A DNA stretch of 64,000 nucleotides. Origin: Omphiscola glabra. Its lineage: Eukaryota; Mollusca; Gastropoda; Lymnaeidae. Each line of letters opens with the position of its first letter. The first letter of the stretch is position 1. Both the position numbers and the translations under genes were made by a program. The notes under the pieces were generated by a model. The model saw nothing but the letters and a program-made list of their open reading frames with translations. It made no database searches and was not told where the DNA came from. Location of the stretch: NCBI GenBank assembly GCA_964017045.1, contig OZ024799.1, positions 34,291,736 through 34,355,735 of the forward strand. Reading direction: 5' to 3'. This document shows, piece by piece, positions 49,229-60,974 of this stretch.

Positions 49229-49607
49229 CAGGGGCGTAGGAAGGTGGGTGCGGGGAGGGGGTCGGTCCTTCCTCAGATGGCACTTTATTTCTCTATGTTG
49301 AGGGCAATGTTTCCTCTAAGGTTTGCTGGTTCTTGTGCAAAATCACAAAGTTGTGTGCAAAGTTTTACTTTGCAGAGTGCAGCGTATCTGTTCGAATGTA
49401 TGTTTATAAAAATTTGCTGCGTGGATGCTCAAAACTGCTGCGCGGCATCTGTGAGGTAGCCGCGCAGCCGCGCAGCTTAAAGGGAACATTGGTTTAAGGG
49501 GTTGTATTGTCGGCCAACTTAAGAGGTTTTGTTTTCCTTTGAAGTTTGGGGGGGGGGGCTAAAATATTTTCATGAACCTAGCGGGAATAACCCGAGTTGC
49601 GCCACTG
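49229..49607. mobile_element. hAT-like element interrupted by another MITE
   Basis: Left end CAGGGGCGTAGGAAGG; the right end reverse-complements to CAGTGGCGCAACTCGGG. Flanks CTTTACAA and CTTTAAAC match at 6 of 8 positions. It encloses the element at 49305-49491. Noncoding. Confidence 0.5.
49305..49491. mobile_element. hAT-like MITE nested in 49229-49607
   Basis: Inverted ends CAATGTTTCCTCTAAGG and CTTAAAGGGAACATTG. Flanks GTTGAGGG and GTTTAAGG match at 6 of 8 positions. The right half is GC-rich with repeated CGCGCAGC motifs. Noncoding. Confidence 0.65.
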
Positions 49608-49619
49608 CTTTAAACACTT

Positions 49620-50499
49620 GGTCAGTCAAAGCTTTCAACAATCCATTCATGAATCCACTCATTAATCCATTGAACATGTGATCCTATGTTGGAGGTGGAT
49701 TCGGAGAGGAGCGTGCAAGGGCGTGGTTACTTTGTCGATTTTAGGAGACCATGAGAACATCTGAAAATGTTTGTGGGTTGTAATCTGGAAATCTAATGGA
49801 ATAATTGCGGCTACCCGATCAAGTTATGGCGCCATTTTCCTAGATTGGCCCCCAACAGCCTTTCATCATGAAGTTTGCGCAAATTGGTTTCTATAAATAT
49901 AAATCAAGTCCTGTAATTGCCAATAGAGTTCTCTTAGTAAAAGTACAATGTTATTATCTCATCAATGAGATCGTTGATTTCGCACGCCAGCCCCCCCCCC
50001 CCACCCACACACACACACACACATTAACCACCAACACTAGCCACCCTTTCACCGGGTCTTCATATCTGTGAATTCTTTCTGTTACAAAGTGTGTATCAGT
50101 GGTAACAAATAGATAGAGACCAAGGCTAGTAATTGGGCCTCTACGACGTCTTCTGGCTCCGTGTCATTTGACATTCGTGACGGCCTCTGGGGCTTATATT
50201 ACAACTAGTAATGATCCATCAATAATGACGGGGAGGAAAGATTTTTCCGACAAAAAATCGACATTCCCATTAAATCGATATTTTATTTGTTAACATTTAG
50301 TTTCAGATAAGATTTAAGGTATATATAATCAGTTTCAAAAATGATTTCTTTATGTATTTAAAATTATTTTAAAAATTTGCATCGACGTGGATTCCAACAT
50401 GAGTGAAACTCTCTGCCAGTAAAACCACCACTAGAGTCAGATTGTTGAGATTTGTCTAAATAATTATAAGGCATTTGTGTAGAATGTGTCCGATGGCTA
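49620..50499. other. No gene recognised
   Basis: Unique-looking AT-rich sequence with a C run and AC microsatellite at about 49990-50022. No supportable open frame. Confidence 0.5.
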
Positions 50500-50610
50500 T
50501 TTGTGAAAAATATGACCAATGGCTTATTGTGTAGAGTGTGACCAATGGCTCATTGTGTATAGTGTGACCAATAGCTTATTGTGTAGAGTGTGACCACGGG
50601 CTATTTGTGT
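50500..50610 (+). repeat. 26-bp tandem repeat
   Basis: About four copies of a unit containing GTGTAGAGTGTGACCAATGG. Confidence 0.85.
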
Positions 50611-51405
50611 ATAATTAAATATTCTTTGTCAACTACATATGTTTAACCGAAATTGTATGGACTCATGTATGGCAGCTAAACATTTAGCATGTGTCTCCCA
50701 CCTCATATAGCTGCCGCCGTATCCCCTCTCTCTATATATATATCTCACCTTATTCCACCTCATAAATATGTCATTGCATTTCACCTCACCTACACGCCGC
50801 CATATCTCACTTTATATTATGTCACCTAATTCCCCCTCATATATTTGCCACCGTATTCCACTTCATATATCATTCATCCCGTGCACCCAGCGTGCACCTG
50901 GCAATAAATCGTGCAGACATTGATCCTCTAATTAAGTGCAAATTGACAGCACCAATCGCACGGCGTTGAGTCATACCTCCGTCATCAATGCTTCCTGGTG
51001 GGTTACTGGGCAACGGAGTAGCAGAGATTTTTGTACAGTGTTGGTTTGTTCACGTTGTATTTGTATTTTAACATGTTCTTTCAGTGGTTCCCAAACTGAC
51101 CAGTTATGATAAGAATAAGTACGACTGAGGACCACTGGATTACATAAATTAAACCCTAAGTGTTTATGGAGTGCATCAATCAGAGTCAATGATAACATGC
51201 CGTGTTCTTTTAGCTGTTAGCTTTAGTTTTAGACAAATGTTTACTAGGTAATAAGTTATTCTAGCTTTTTTATTTTAAAAGAACATAAAGCTGCAGTTTG
51301 AATTATATATTTGGACCTATTCCCCCCCCCCCCTAGCAATTGCTATATGAGAAATAACCTTATGACCTTTTTTGTGCATCTTTCTAATGACCTTTTGTGA
51401 ATACC
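50611..51405. other. No gene recognised
   Basis: Contains irregular CCTCATAT/CACCTCA repeats at 50700-50880 and otherwise unique-looking sequence. Confidence 0.45.
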
Positions 51406-51580
51406 CTCCACTTTCTCAATCTGTTGACATTCCACTGTTGACTCCCCTAACTCACCCCCTCCCTCAATCTGTTGACATTCCACTGTTGACTCCCCTAACT
51501 CACCCCCTCCCTCAATCTGTTGACATTCCACTGTTGACTCCCCTAACTCACCCCCTCCCTCAATCTGTTGACATTCGTCA
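51406..51580 (+). repeat. 48-bp minisatellite
   Basis: About 3.5 copies of a unit containing CTCAATCTGTTGACATTCCA and CTGTTGACTCCCCTAACTCA. Open on both strands because 48 is a multiple of three. Confidence 0.92.
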
Positions 51581-51615
51581 ATCACAACTCTGAATATGTG
51601 ATGCCATTAGTGATC

Positions 51616-52755
51616 TGAACTCATCCTCCGTCTCAACTCATCCTATGTCTGAACTCATCCTCTGTCTCAACTCATCCTATGTCTGAACTCATCTTATGTC
51701 TGAACTCATCTTATGTCTGAACTCATCCTATGTCTGAACTCATCCTATGTCTGAACTCATCCTATGTCTGAACTCATCCTATGTCTGAACTCATCTTATG
51801 TCTGAACTCATCCTATGTCTGAACTCATCCTATGTCTGAACTCATCCTATGTCTGAACTCATCCTATGTCTGAACTCATCTTATGTCTGAACTCATCCTA
51901 TGTCTGAACTCATCCTATGTCTGAACTCATCCTATGTCTGAACTCATCCTATGTCTGAACTCATCCTATGTCTGAACTCATCCTATGTCTGAACTCACCC
52001 TATGTCTGAACTCATCCTATGTCTGAACTCATCCTATGTCTGAACTCATCCTATGTCTGAACTCATCCTATGTCTGAACTCATCCTATGTCTGAACTCAT
52101 CCTATGTCTGAACTCATCCTATGTCTGAACTCATCCTATGTCTGAACTCATCCTATGTCTGAACTCATCCTATGTCTGAACTCATCCTATGTCTGAACTC
52201 ATCCTATGTCTGAACTCATCCTATGTCTGAACTCATCCTATGTCTGAACTCATCCTATGTCTGAACTCATCCTATGTCTGAACTCATCCTATGTCTGAAC
52301 TCATCCTATGTCTGAACTCATCCTATGTCTGAACTCATCCTATGTCTGAACTCATCCTATGTCTGAACTCATCCTATGTCTGAACTCATCCTCCGTCTCA
52401 ACTCATCCTATGTCTGAACTCATCATATGTCTTAACTCATTCTCTGTCTGAACTCATCCTATGTCTGAACTCATCCTATGTCTGAACTCATCCTATGTCG
52501 TAACTCATCCTATGTCGTAACTCATCTTCTGTCTTAACTCATCATATGTCTGAACTCATCCTATGTCTAAACTCATCCTATGTCTGAACGCATCCTATGT
52601 CTAAACTCATCCTATGTCTGAACGCATCCTATGTCTAAACTCATCCTATGTCTGAACTCATCCTATGTCTAAACTCATCCTATGTCTGAACTCATCATAC
52701 GTCTAAACTCATACTATGTCTGAACTCATCCTATATCTAAACTCATGTTATGTCA
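51616..52755 (+). repeat. 17-bp minisatellite, about 67 copies
   Basis: Unit TGAACTCATCCTATGTC. The centre (about 51900-52380) is nearly homogeneous; both edges are diverged (TAAACTC, GAACGCATC, ATCTTATG forms), the usual pattern of array homogenisation from the centre. Confidence 0.96.
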
Positions 52756-53140
52756 GAACGCTTTCTAAGCGCTTGATCCTCGACATTAAGAGACTGCTGT
52801 TGAGATTACACTCTTATCTACCTCCCCTCGTTGCCTCCTCCCTTTTCTCCCGTCTGCCTGCCATCTCCTAGCCCCCTTCCTTCCCTTCTATCCACTTCTG
52901 CTTGCCATATCTATTTTTACTCATGCGTTCCTCCTACCTCCTTTATGCCCTTCTATTGCTTCAATACTAGCTCCCCTGTACCTTCCCTCCGATTCCACTC
53001 ATCCTACCCTCTTTCCCATTCCCAGAGAGTGTTGTTGACATGTGACTGTCCCCCCCCCCCCAAAAAAAAAAAACCCACAAAAACCCCCTACGTACAGTAT
53101 TGTGTTGATATTCTCTTTTATCACGTTATCTTGGCGTTAA

Positions 53141-53731
53141 CCAAAGTGGGTCATATCAGGGACACAGTGGTCGTATCAGGGACACATTGGTCATATCAGG
53201 GACACAGTGGACGTATCAGGGACACAGTGGTCATATCAGGGACACAGTGGTCATATCAGGGGTACAGTGGTCATATCATAGACACAGTGGTCATATCAGG
53301 GACACAGTAGTCATATCAGGGACACAGTGGTCATATCATAGACACAGTGGTCATATCAGGGACACAGTGGTCATATCAGGGACACAGTGGTCGTATCAGG
53401 GACACAGTGGTCATATCAGGGACACAGTGGTCGTATCACGGACACAGTGGTCATATCAGGGATCCAGTGGTCATATCAGGGACACAGTGGTCGTATCAGG
53501 GACACAGTGGTCGTATCAGGGACACAGTTGTCATATCAGGGACATAGTGGTCATATCATAGTCACAGTGGTCATATCAGGGACACGGTGGTCATATCAGG
53601 GACACAGTGGTCATATCATAGACACAGTGGTCATATTAGGGACACAGTTGTCATATCAGGGACACAGTGGTCATGTCATGGTCACGGTGGTCATATCAGG
53701 GACACAGTGGTCACATCAGGGACACAGTGCA
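53141..53731 (+). repeat. 20-bp minisatellite, about 29 copies
   Basis: Unit GTCATATCAGGGACACAGTG with CGTATC, ATCATAGACA and similar variants. All plus-strand frames stay open for long stretches, giving several overlapping repeat-only frames. None has independent support. Confidence 0.95.
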
Positions 53732-53789
53732 GCAAGGAAGAGATCAGATTACCAAGTACAACTCCAAGAATGACTGCAGATACGAACAT

Positions 53790-53857
53790 TGAGGAAAAAT
53801 GGACAGAGTTACAGAAGAACATTGAGGAAAAATGGACAGAGTTACAGAAGAACATTG
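53790..53857 (+). repeat. 33-bp direct duplication
   Basis: Two copies of a unit containing ACATTGAGGAAAAATGGACA and GAGTTACAGAAGA. Confidence 0.9.
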
Positions 53858-54030
53858 GTTCCAAGCGTTAATTAGAACGAAGAAAAATAATGGCCACAGG
53901 TTCAATTGACAGCCCCGCGCGTTTATTGATCACGTGGGGACGACAGCGAGTAATCGCTTTTTAGATTCAGACAAGACAGGTATCGATCCGATAGACGAGA
54001 CTGTAATTTTATTCATGAAGTACCCGGTAA

Positions 54031-54145
54031 CAAGGAGGTGACCTGTCTGTTCATCCCTGATGGGTAGGGGAGTAGGGGGTGGGGGGTCAAGGAGGTGACC
54101 TGTCTGTTCATCCCTGATGGGTTGGGGAGTAGAGGGTGGGGGAAC
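54031..54145 (+). repeat. About 58-bp direct duplication
   Basis: Two copies containing CAAGGAGGTGACCTGTCTGT and TCATCCCTGATGGGT, followed by G-rich runs that could form G-quadruplexes. Confidence 0.85.
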
Positions 54146-54227
54146 ATGAGGAGTGAGTCGATTGGGGGGGGGGGGCGTGGTGTCAATGAATAGAAATTGT
54201 TACTCCAGGTCCAGAGACCTAACCGTC

Positions 54228-54475
54228 TATCAGACTCGGCTTGTCCTGACCGTGGGCATCCATCAGACTCGGGTTGTCCTGACCTTTGGCATCCATCAGA
54301 CTCGGGTTGTCCTGACCGTGGTCATCTATCAGACTCGGGTTGTCCTGACCGTGGGCATCTATCAGACTCGGGTTGTCCTGACCGTGGGCATCTATCAGAC
54401 TCGGGTTGTCCTGACCGTGGGCATCCATCAAACTCGGGTTGTCGTGACTGTGGGCATCCATTAGACTCGCGTTGT
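54228..54475 (+). repeat. 33-bp minisatellite, open on both strands
   Basis: About 7.5 copies of a unit containing CAGACTCGGGTTGTCCTGAC and CGTGGGCATC. The 11-codon period leaves several frames open on both strands. Confidence 0.93.
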
Positions 54476-54534
54476 GACGTCATATGAGTGCTGTGAAAAA
54501 GATTATGTTTTTTATCTACAACGTGTGACGACGT

Positions 54535-54690
54535 TTGTTGTGACGTCATATGAGATGCTGTCGTCATATGTCGGTTTAAAATTGTTAACCCATGAGGGGC
54601 TGTCGTCATATGTCGGTTTTGATTTTTTAACCCATGACCTTCTGTCGTTATATGTAGCTTTAGTATTGTTAACCCATGAGCTGCAGTCGG
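54535..54690 (+). repeat. About 53-bp imperfect repeat
   Basis: Three to four diverged copies containing CTGTCGTCATATGTCGGTTT and TTAACCCATGA. Confidence 0.8.
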
Positions 54691-55018
54691 AGACGTGTAA
54701 TTTCCTTTTTCTAAAGGAATGAAAACCTAGTGGATTCTGAATTAAAAAGTATATATATTTATATGTTTAGTATACGTTTTGTCCATTAGGTTTTTTTATG
54801 TGTGTGCAATGAAAGTGTCATAGTTCTCGCTTCTAAACCCTCTTATATGATGTAACTGGAATTGCTCAATTGGTAATTTTTTTATTTGCTTCCCTAAATT
54901 TAAATCAAAATAACAGCGACTATCTCATTCAAATTGTCGATTCCTTCAATTATCTACAATAAATGTCTTTTTTTTTTAAAAGTTTTTTTTTAAACGCCTT
55001 AATTATTATATTCCGAAA

Positions 55019-55214
55019 GAGTTGCGTAGCTAGGGGGCTAGTTACCCTGGGGCGCGTTGGGGGGGGGGTGAATTCTTTTCGCTTTTTAAAAAAATAAACA
55101 CTCAGCGGTTGACCAAAAATGCCGCCCTTTAATAAAATTGGAACAGGGCCACCATCCCGGACCAATTCGCCAGGCGCCCCCCCCCCCCCCCCCCCCCAGT
55201 TTCCTACGCAACTG
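55019..55214. mobile_element. hAT-like MITE (GTTGCGTAG termini)
   Basis: Left end GAGTTGCGTAGCTAG; the right end reverse-complements to CAGTTGCGTAGGAAAC. Flanks TTCCGAAA and TACTGAAA match at 6 of 8 positions. It contains a C run of 20 or more bases. Noncoding. Confidence 0.55.
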
Positions 55215-55740
55215 TACTGAAATATATTTAGTGAAATGAAACGAAAGGAGAGAGCATTTTAATAACGATTTCCAACTATAAGATAACCTGGTTATTTCAC
55301 GGGAGCGATATTTTAGTCCGTATGTCCTCAATGTGGACAGATTGCTTCAATTTTTTATCTTTATTCAAAGTTTGGCTAAATTAATGAATATAGTGTTACA
55401 TGTGATTTATATTAATTTTACATCATTAAATATTTTAAAATATTAATTATTTGGTGAGTGGGGGGTGGGGGATAAACAGAAAAGGAAATATAGTTACCCA
55501 AAAAAATAATTTTTAAACACCTCCACCCCCACCCCCACCCCCCGGTCACTGTTTTCAGGAGAAAAAAATGTTCTTTTATCGTTGATATTTGTTGTAGAGG
55601 TCACAACGACCTTATCAAATTGCATCACGTCCTGAACTGAAGCCTGAACCGTCCAATTTATTTGGCTACCATTTTTGGCGGCTAATTTGCGTGCCCTTAA
55701 AAAATGGAGGGGAGCGTACTGCCAATCAAGTGGACGAGTC
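55215..55740. other. No gene recognised
   Basis: AT-rich sequence with GGGGGTGGGGG (55460) and CCACCCCCACCCCC-type (55520) tracts. Confidence 0.45.
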
Positions 55741-55935
55741 TGCTGCTGGAGTCGTCTGACGCGTGGCTCTGCACAAGTCTGCAGCAGGAGTCGTCTGACG
55801 TGTGGCTCTGCACAAGTAAACAGAACATAAAGTAAACATTACCAATGAATTATACATAACCAACAAAGTAAACATGGCCAATAAAGAAAGCATGGCCAAT
55901 TAAGAAAGCATGGCCAATAAAGAAAGCATGGCCAG
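55740..55935 (+). repeat. Short direct repeats
   Basis: Two copies of a 39-bp unit with GGAGTCGTCTGACG and GTGGCTCTGCACAAG (55747-55816), then four copies near AAAGCATGGCCAATAAAG (55865-55935). Confidence 0.8.
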
Positions 55936-56374
55936 CACTATAAGTGAAACAATCAGAGTGAGTTCTAATGAAGTCCATAAGAAGACCTCAGACACCGATG
56001 CTGCCCCAAAGATTAACTCCTCCTTGGATACAATCATTAGCGAACACACAGCCTCAAACCTCCTCCCCCCCCCCCCACGTGTTTCTATCAGCACCTAAAT
56101 TTGCATAATCTGTATCACTGTATGTCCAGGTCCATGTACCTGGCTATAGACCAGGTCGATAACAATCAGCGCACGTGCCCGCCCCTTAACACTATTTCTT
56201 GCCTCAGTGGTCAATGCGAATGTTACACGAGATGTCGGCTCAGCTGTCCACTTGGGGCCAGGCGCCAGACAAAGAGGTCAGTGCAGGTCACATGCTCAAT
56301 TCACTTGGCTGGTTTGTTAGGTCACATGGTCTCCAATGGTCAACACCACAGAACAAGATTACAAAAGTCGAAAC

Positions 56375-56570
56375 CGTAACATCTCTACCACAGTCATAAT
56401 TGTAACAACTCTACCACAGTCATAATTGTAACAACTCTACCGCAATCATAAATGTAACAAATCTACCACAATCATAATTGCGACAATCCTACCACAGTCA
56501 TGACTGTATCAACTCAACCACAATAATAATTGTAACAAATATACCACAATCATAACTGTGGCATTTCCAC
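56375..56570 (+). repeat. About 26-bp imperfect repeat
   Basis: Seven diverged copies of a motif near TACCACAGTCATAATTGTAA. Confidence 0.85.
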
Positions 56571-56790
56571 CACTAAGTGTCAAGCTATTTCATACAATCA
56601 CAGGTGACACAGTTACATTTGCATTAGCTCCCCTCCCATGATTGGTTGATAAAGGTTTAGTAAAACTATTCTGATGGGTAACTCTCATTTCTTCTCCACA
56701 TAAATACAATACAAACAAAAACATTTGTAACAAGTAACTTTTCCGTTTATGTAACATACGTTAAAACTGTTACAAAATACAAGAAATATG

Positions 56791-57053
56791 CGAGCCTTAT
56801 ATGGCCGGTCAGCGAGCCTTATATGGCCGGTCAGCGAGCCTTATATGGCCGGTCAGCGAGCCTTATATGGCCGGTCAGCGAGCCTTATATGGCCGGTCAG
56901 CGAGCCTTATATGGCCGGTCAGCGAGCCTTATATGACCGGTCAGCGAGCCTTATATGGCCGGTCAGCGAGCCTTATATGGCCGGTCAGCGAGCCTTATAT
57001 GGCCGGTCAGCGAGCCTTATATGGCCGGTCAGCGAGCCTTATATGGCCGGTCA
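56791..57053 (+). repeat. 22-bp minisatellite
   Basis: Twelve nearly identical copies of a unit built on GAGCCTTATATGGCCGGTCA plus GC. It generates two overlapping repeat-only plus-strand frames. Confidence 0.95.
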
Positions 57054-57375
57054 ACACAGCGTCAATATTGATGGTTAAACTAAGGAGGAAACAAAAATTG
57101 GCACCGGTCCCTGATGCCATTGCGAAACGTGTCCACCGGTTCGCCTAACTTAGAAGTTTCGGAACCACTGATCTATGGAACGCACCACTCCTGGCAATTT
57201 TTAACTGACCAGTGGTCAACTTCGTGTTGGTCAACTTATGCTAGGTCCAGAGACTTTTCGCAAGGAACCTCACGCAAGATAAATAAACCACACTGTATTA
57301 AAAATATTTTAAAAGGGAAAGTCGTCCCTTGCCATGAAAGGAAACGTGTTTGCTGATCAGTTTGAGAACCCTTGT

Positions 57376-57470
57376 TATAGACTCTAGACACGAACATGTG
57401 GATATCCTCAAGTCCGTTAAAAAAAACTTGTCATAGACTCTAGACACGAGCATATGGATATCCTCAAGTC
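57376..57470 (+). repeat. About 61-bp direct duplication
   Basis: Two copies with TAGACTCTAGACACGA and ATGGATATCCTCAAGTC. Confidence 0.8.
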
Positions 57471-57594
57471 GGTTAAGTTGGTTTATTTGAACAACTGCAA
57501 ATAATTTGTTTCTGTGGGTCCAGACATAACCTCAAACAACAATTATTTTCAAAATACAGTGTATCACAAGGAATATGTGTGGTGGGCCAGCTAA

Positions 57595-57835
57595 ATATGG
57601 ACTATAGATTAACCCATTGGAACATGGACTATAGATTAACCCATTGGAACATGGACTATAGATAAACCCATTGGAACATGGACTGTAGATGAACCCATTG
57701 GAACATGGACTGTAGATGAACCCATTGGAACATGGACTGTAGATGAACCCATTGGAACATGGACTGTAGATGAACCTATTGGAATATGGACTATAGATGA
57801 ACACATTGAAACATGGATTATAGATTAACCCTTGG
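57595..57835 (+). repeat. 27-bp minisatellite
   Basis: About nine copies of a unit containing CCCATTGGAACATGGACTGT. Nine-codon period; the minus-strand open frame is repeat-only. Confidence 0.92.
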
Positions 57836-57959
57836 ATGCCACTTGAACGTAATTAAAAAAACTATCTGTGACAGAAATGTTGACCCACTTGATGTCTGCG
57901 AAGTCACATATATACGAATTTTACTTTGAAATAATGAGTAATAATTCAACCTGTGATGT

Positions 57960-58056
57960 AAATGTACAACTCACAACAATTCAACCAGTGATGAATTTAC
58001 AACTCACAACAAATCAACCAGTGATAAATTTACAACTCACAACAATTCAACCAGTA
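57960..58056 (+). repeat. 33-bp tandem repeat
   Basis: About three copies of a unit containing ACAACTCACAACAATTCAAC and CAGTGATGAATTT. Confidence 0.88.
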
Positions 58057-58728
58057 ATGAACTCACATCTAAGTAGCTCGAGTACAGTGGATCTTTCTCG
58101 AGTAAACAAAAACGAAAACGTCACTTCATGGTTACCTTAAATTTATGAGACGTGCGAGTCTAATTTGAGAACCATCGTTAAGTGTTCTCCAGCCTATTAC
58201 TTCCCTATGCGAGGTGATTGATAAATTTCCCAAACATCGAGATAACAACGAGGTTAAATACTAAGCCAAATACCATACATGCGACCCATTCATTTTAAGT
58301 CATGTATTGTTAGGGCGCGTTTATCATGTGGCCGTGACCTTTGGCACACAAGCAATGACCCCCAAATTTGTACTCGTTTTTAAGTACTCGAGATCTCTGT
58401 CCCAGATTTTAATCTTGTAATTTAATTGTCATCCCATCAAAATGTCCCCACTTTTTGTTTTCGAACAAATTTTGAACTTTCGGAAGAAGAAAATAATATA
58501 TGTCAAACCCTTTAAAAAAAAAAGTCTCTTGTTAGCGAATGCATACAAAAATGAACTGTTTGATAGAGTCAAAATAATTGTAATGTAAGTTAATTAGTTG
58601 CATTATCTCCAGGTATTCTCAAACCTTAGGAAGGCATGCGGATGTTGTATTTGTTCAGTGGTGCACTTGTATACTTGTTTACGACCATTGGCGGACGTAG
58701 GTGCCACTTGGACGCCATGGCGTTTTGG
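58057..58728. other. No gene recognised
   Basis: Unique-looking sequence; no element boundaries or domains seen. Confidence 0.5.
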
Positions 58729-59255
58729 TGTTTATTGATGCAGATGTAGACCAGACAGGTGTTTTATTGATGCAGATGTAGACCAGACAGGTGTTTTATT
58801 GATGTAGATGTAGACCAGACATGTGTTTTATTGATGTAGATGTAGACCAGGTGTTTTATTGATGTAGATGTAGACCAGACAGGTGTTTTATTGATGTAGA
58901 TGTAGACCAGGTGTTTTATTGATGTAGATGTAGACCAGACAGGTGTTTTATTGATGCAGATGTAGACCAGACAGGTGTTTTATTGATGCAGATGTAGACC
59001 AGACATGTGTTTTATTGATGCAGATGCAGACCAGACAGGTGTTTTATTGATGTAGATGTAGACCAGGTGTTTTATTGATGTAGATGTAGACCAGACAGGT
59101 GTTTTATTGATGTAGATGTAGACCAGACAGGTGTTTTATTGATCCAGATGCATACCAGACTTTTGTTTTATTGATGCAGATGTAGACCCGGCTTTTGTTT
59201 TATTGATGTAGATGCAGACCAGACTTTTGTTTTATTGATCCAGATGCAGACGAGG
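58729..59255 (+). repeat. 32-bp minisatellite with a shorter variant
   Basis: About 17 copies of a unit containing TGTTTTATTGATGTAGATGT and AGACCAGACAGG; some copies lack the ACAGACC-type part and are several bases shorter. Edge copies on the right are diverged. Confidence 0.92.
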
Positions 59256-59824
59256 AGGGTGTATTCTTTCAATTTACTTACATGTGTCATGTGACTCATC
59301 TTTCATCATCCTTCGCCATTTCTGCTGAATTACTACGTCACGACTAAGCATAAATATGCTAACCATGCACACACTTTAAATATTCGTGTCACTTAAATTC
59401 TTCCACCAGCTGCTCATTAAAAACCCTTGGGTAATAGTGGGGCCATCACCAACTGGAAAGATGAGGACCACTGAATTGAAGTGCACTTAGAATGTGCACA
59501 CGGAAAATCCTACAAGCAAGGGAACAGCCAACTCGTGCAAGAAGAAAGTAGAGCATGTCGTGCGCCTGTTAATGGGAAATGTCATCGCTGTGTATGCAAA
59601 GAATTTCCAAGGGAACTGTTTGAATAATCATGTCTCCAGTAGTTATAATGCACTAATTACATGTCCTCTATAATATCCTCAACACATATTAAAATCACTG
59701 AATGTGTTAAAGATACACGATAAACAATCACTAAATCTTAAAAGTCCTAGCTTTAATCACAACAGAGTTATTAATAAACATGACGTCATTACAGAGGAGT
59801 AGAACGAAAACATAATTGTCTTCC
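59256..59824. other. No gene recognised
   Basis: Nothing supportable seen in this stretch. Confidence 0.5.
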
Positions 59825-59945
59825 TTTTAGTTCAGACGTTAAAATTTTCGTCAAATTTCTTCTTGAACCCTCTATACTACATTGTAAAACAAAATATTGC
59901 GTTCAAAAAGAAATTTGACGCAAAATTTTAACGTGTAAACTAAAA
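59825..59945. mobile_element. Hairpin MITE, about 120 bp
   Basis: Left arm from TTTTAGTTCAGACGTTAAAA and right arm reverse-complementing to TTTTAGTTTACACGTTAAAA. The arms match over about 45 bp, leaving a loop of some 30 bp. A transcript would fold into a long stem. Target-site duplication not evident. Confidence 0.75.
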
Positions 59946-60052
59946 AAAAAGATTCGACCAAATTTCCTTTCGATCAAATTTCCGTCGATTAATTTTCCGT
60001 CAACGAAATTTCTTTCGATCAAATTTCCAGATACGGTACTGGACATTTGGAT

Positions 60053-60285
60053 TAGAGACCGACTGAAAGTGATTTTCTGATTGCGGCCGAAACCGAAACT
60101 ACTCCGACATTTTAAAATAACTTTCGGCTGAAACCGAAATTAAACCGAAAGTTTACATTTCAGTTTCGCCCAAAACCGAAATTAAACAGAAATTTAACTT
60201 TTTGGTTTTTGTCGACACCTAAATTAGGCCGAAATTGATCAAATGGCCACTTTTGGCACCGAAGCCGAAATTCGGTGGGTCTCTA
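60053..60285. mobile_element. hAT-like MITE rich in CCGAAACCGAAATT
   Basis: Inverted ends TAGAGACCGACTGAAAG and CGGTGGGTCTCTA; flanks ATTTGGAT and ATTTGACA match at the first five positions. The interior has multiple GCCGAAACCGAAATTAAAC-type motifs shared with 48385-48470. Confidence 0.6.
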
Positions 60286-60294
60286 ATTTGACAA

Positions 60295-60570
60295 CACCGG
60301 ATATCTGGCCATGGCTGCCCAACACAGGACATCTAGCCATGGTTGCCCATCACAGGACATCTGGCCATGGCTGCCCAACACAGGACATCTGGCCATGGCT
60401 GGCCAACACAAGACATCTGGCTATGGTAGCCCAACACAAGACATCTGGCCATGGCTGCCCAACACAAGAAATCTGGCCAGGGCTGGCCAACACAGGACAT
60501 CTGGCCATGGCTGGCCAACACAGGACATCTGGCCATTGCTGCCCAGCACCGGACATCTGGCCATGGTTGC
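60295..60570 (+). repeat. 28-bp minisatellite
   Basis: About ten copies of a unit containing GGACATCTGGCCATGGCTGC and CCAACACA. Starts immediately after the MITE at 60053-60285. Open frames on both strands are repeat-only. Confidence 0.93.
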
Positions 60571-60619
60571 CCTTCTCACGGAGCACAGCGAAACGATGCC
60601 TAAATGAAACCTTTTAGAA

Positions 60620-60806
60620 CAGTGGTCCTCAACCTTCCTAATGCCGCGACCCTATAATACAGTTCCTCATGTTGTGGTGACCCCCAACCTTAAAACTATT
60701 TTTATTACTGCTGCATAATTGTGTTTTTCGATTGTTTTATGCGACCCTTGTATTAAAGGTCGTTCGACCCCCAAAGGGGTCGCGCCCCAAAGGTTGAGAA
60801 CCGTTG
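60620..60806. mobile_element. SPIN-like hAT MITE, copy 3
   Basis: 187 bp from CAGTGGTCCTCAACCTTCC to GGTTGAGAACCGTTG; flanks TTTTAGAA and TTTAAGAA match at 7 of 8. Interior as in the copies at 41798 and 45648 (CCTCATGTTGTGGTGACCCC, GACCCCCAAAGGGGTCGCG). Confidence 0.9.
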
Positions 60807-60974
60807 TTTAAGAAGCTTCTGGATGCACCACATCAGGCAACACATCTTTCTTTACCCAAGTTCTAGATTCAACACTCAATCACAGACGTTGGATTTATTG
60901 TCGAAATGATAGACCCAGATTTAGTGTGTGAATATAATATATTACCGACTCACGTTCGGTGTCCACAATCCAAT

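Noticed and set aside
53141..53871. Several long overlapping open frames rich in ISGTQWSYQGHSG-like repeats
   Set aside because: All come from the 20-bp tandem array read in different frames; no domain or flanking gene structure.
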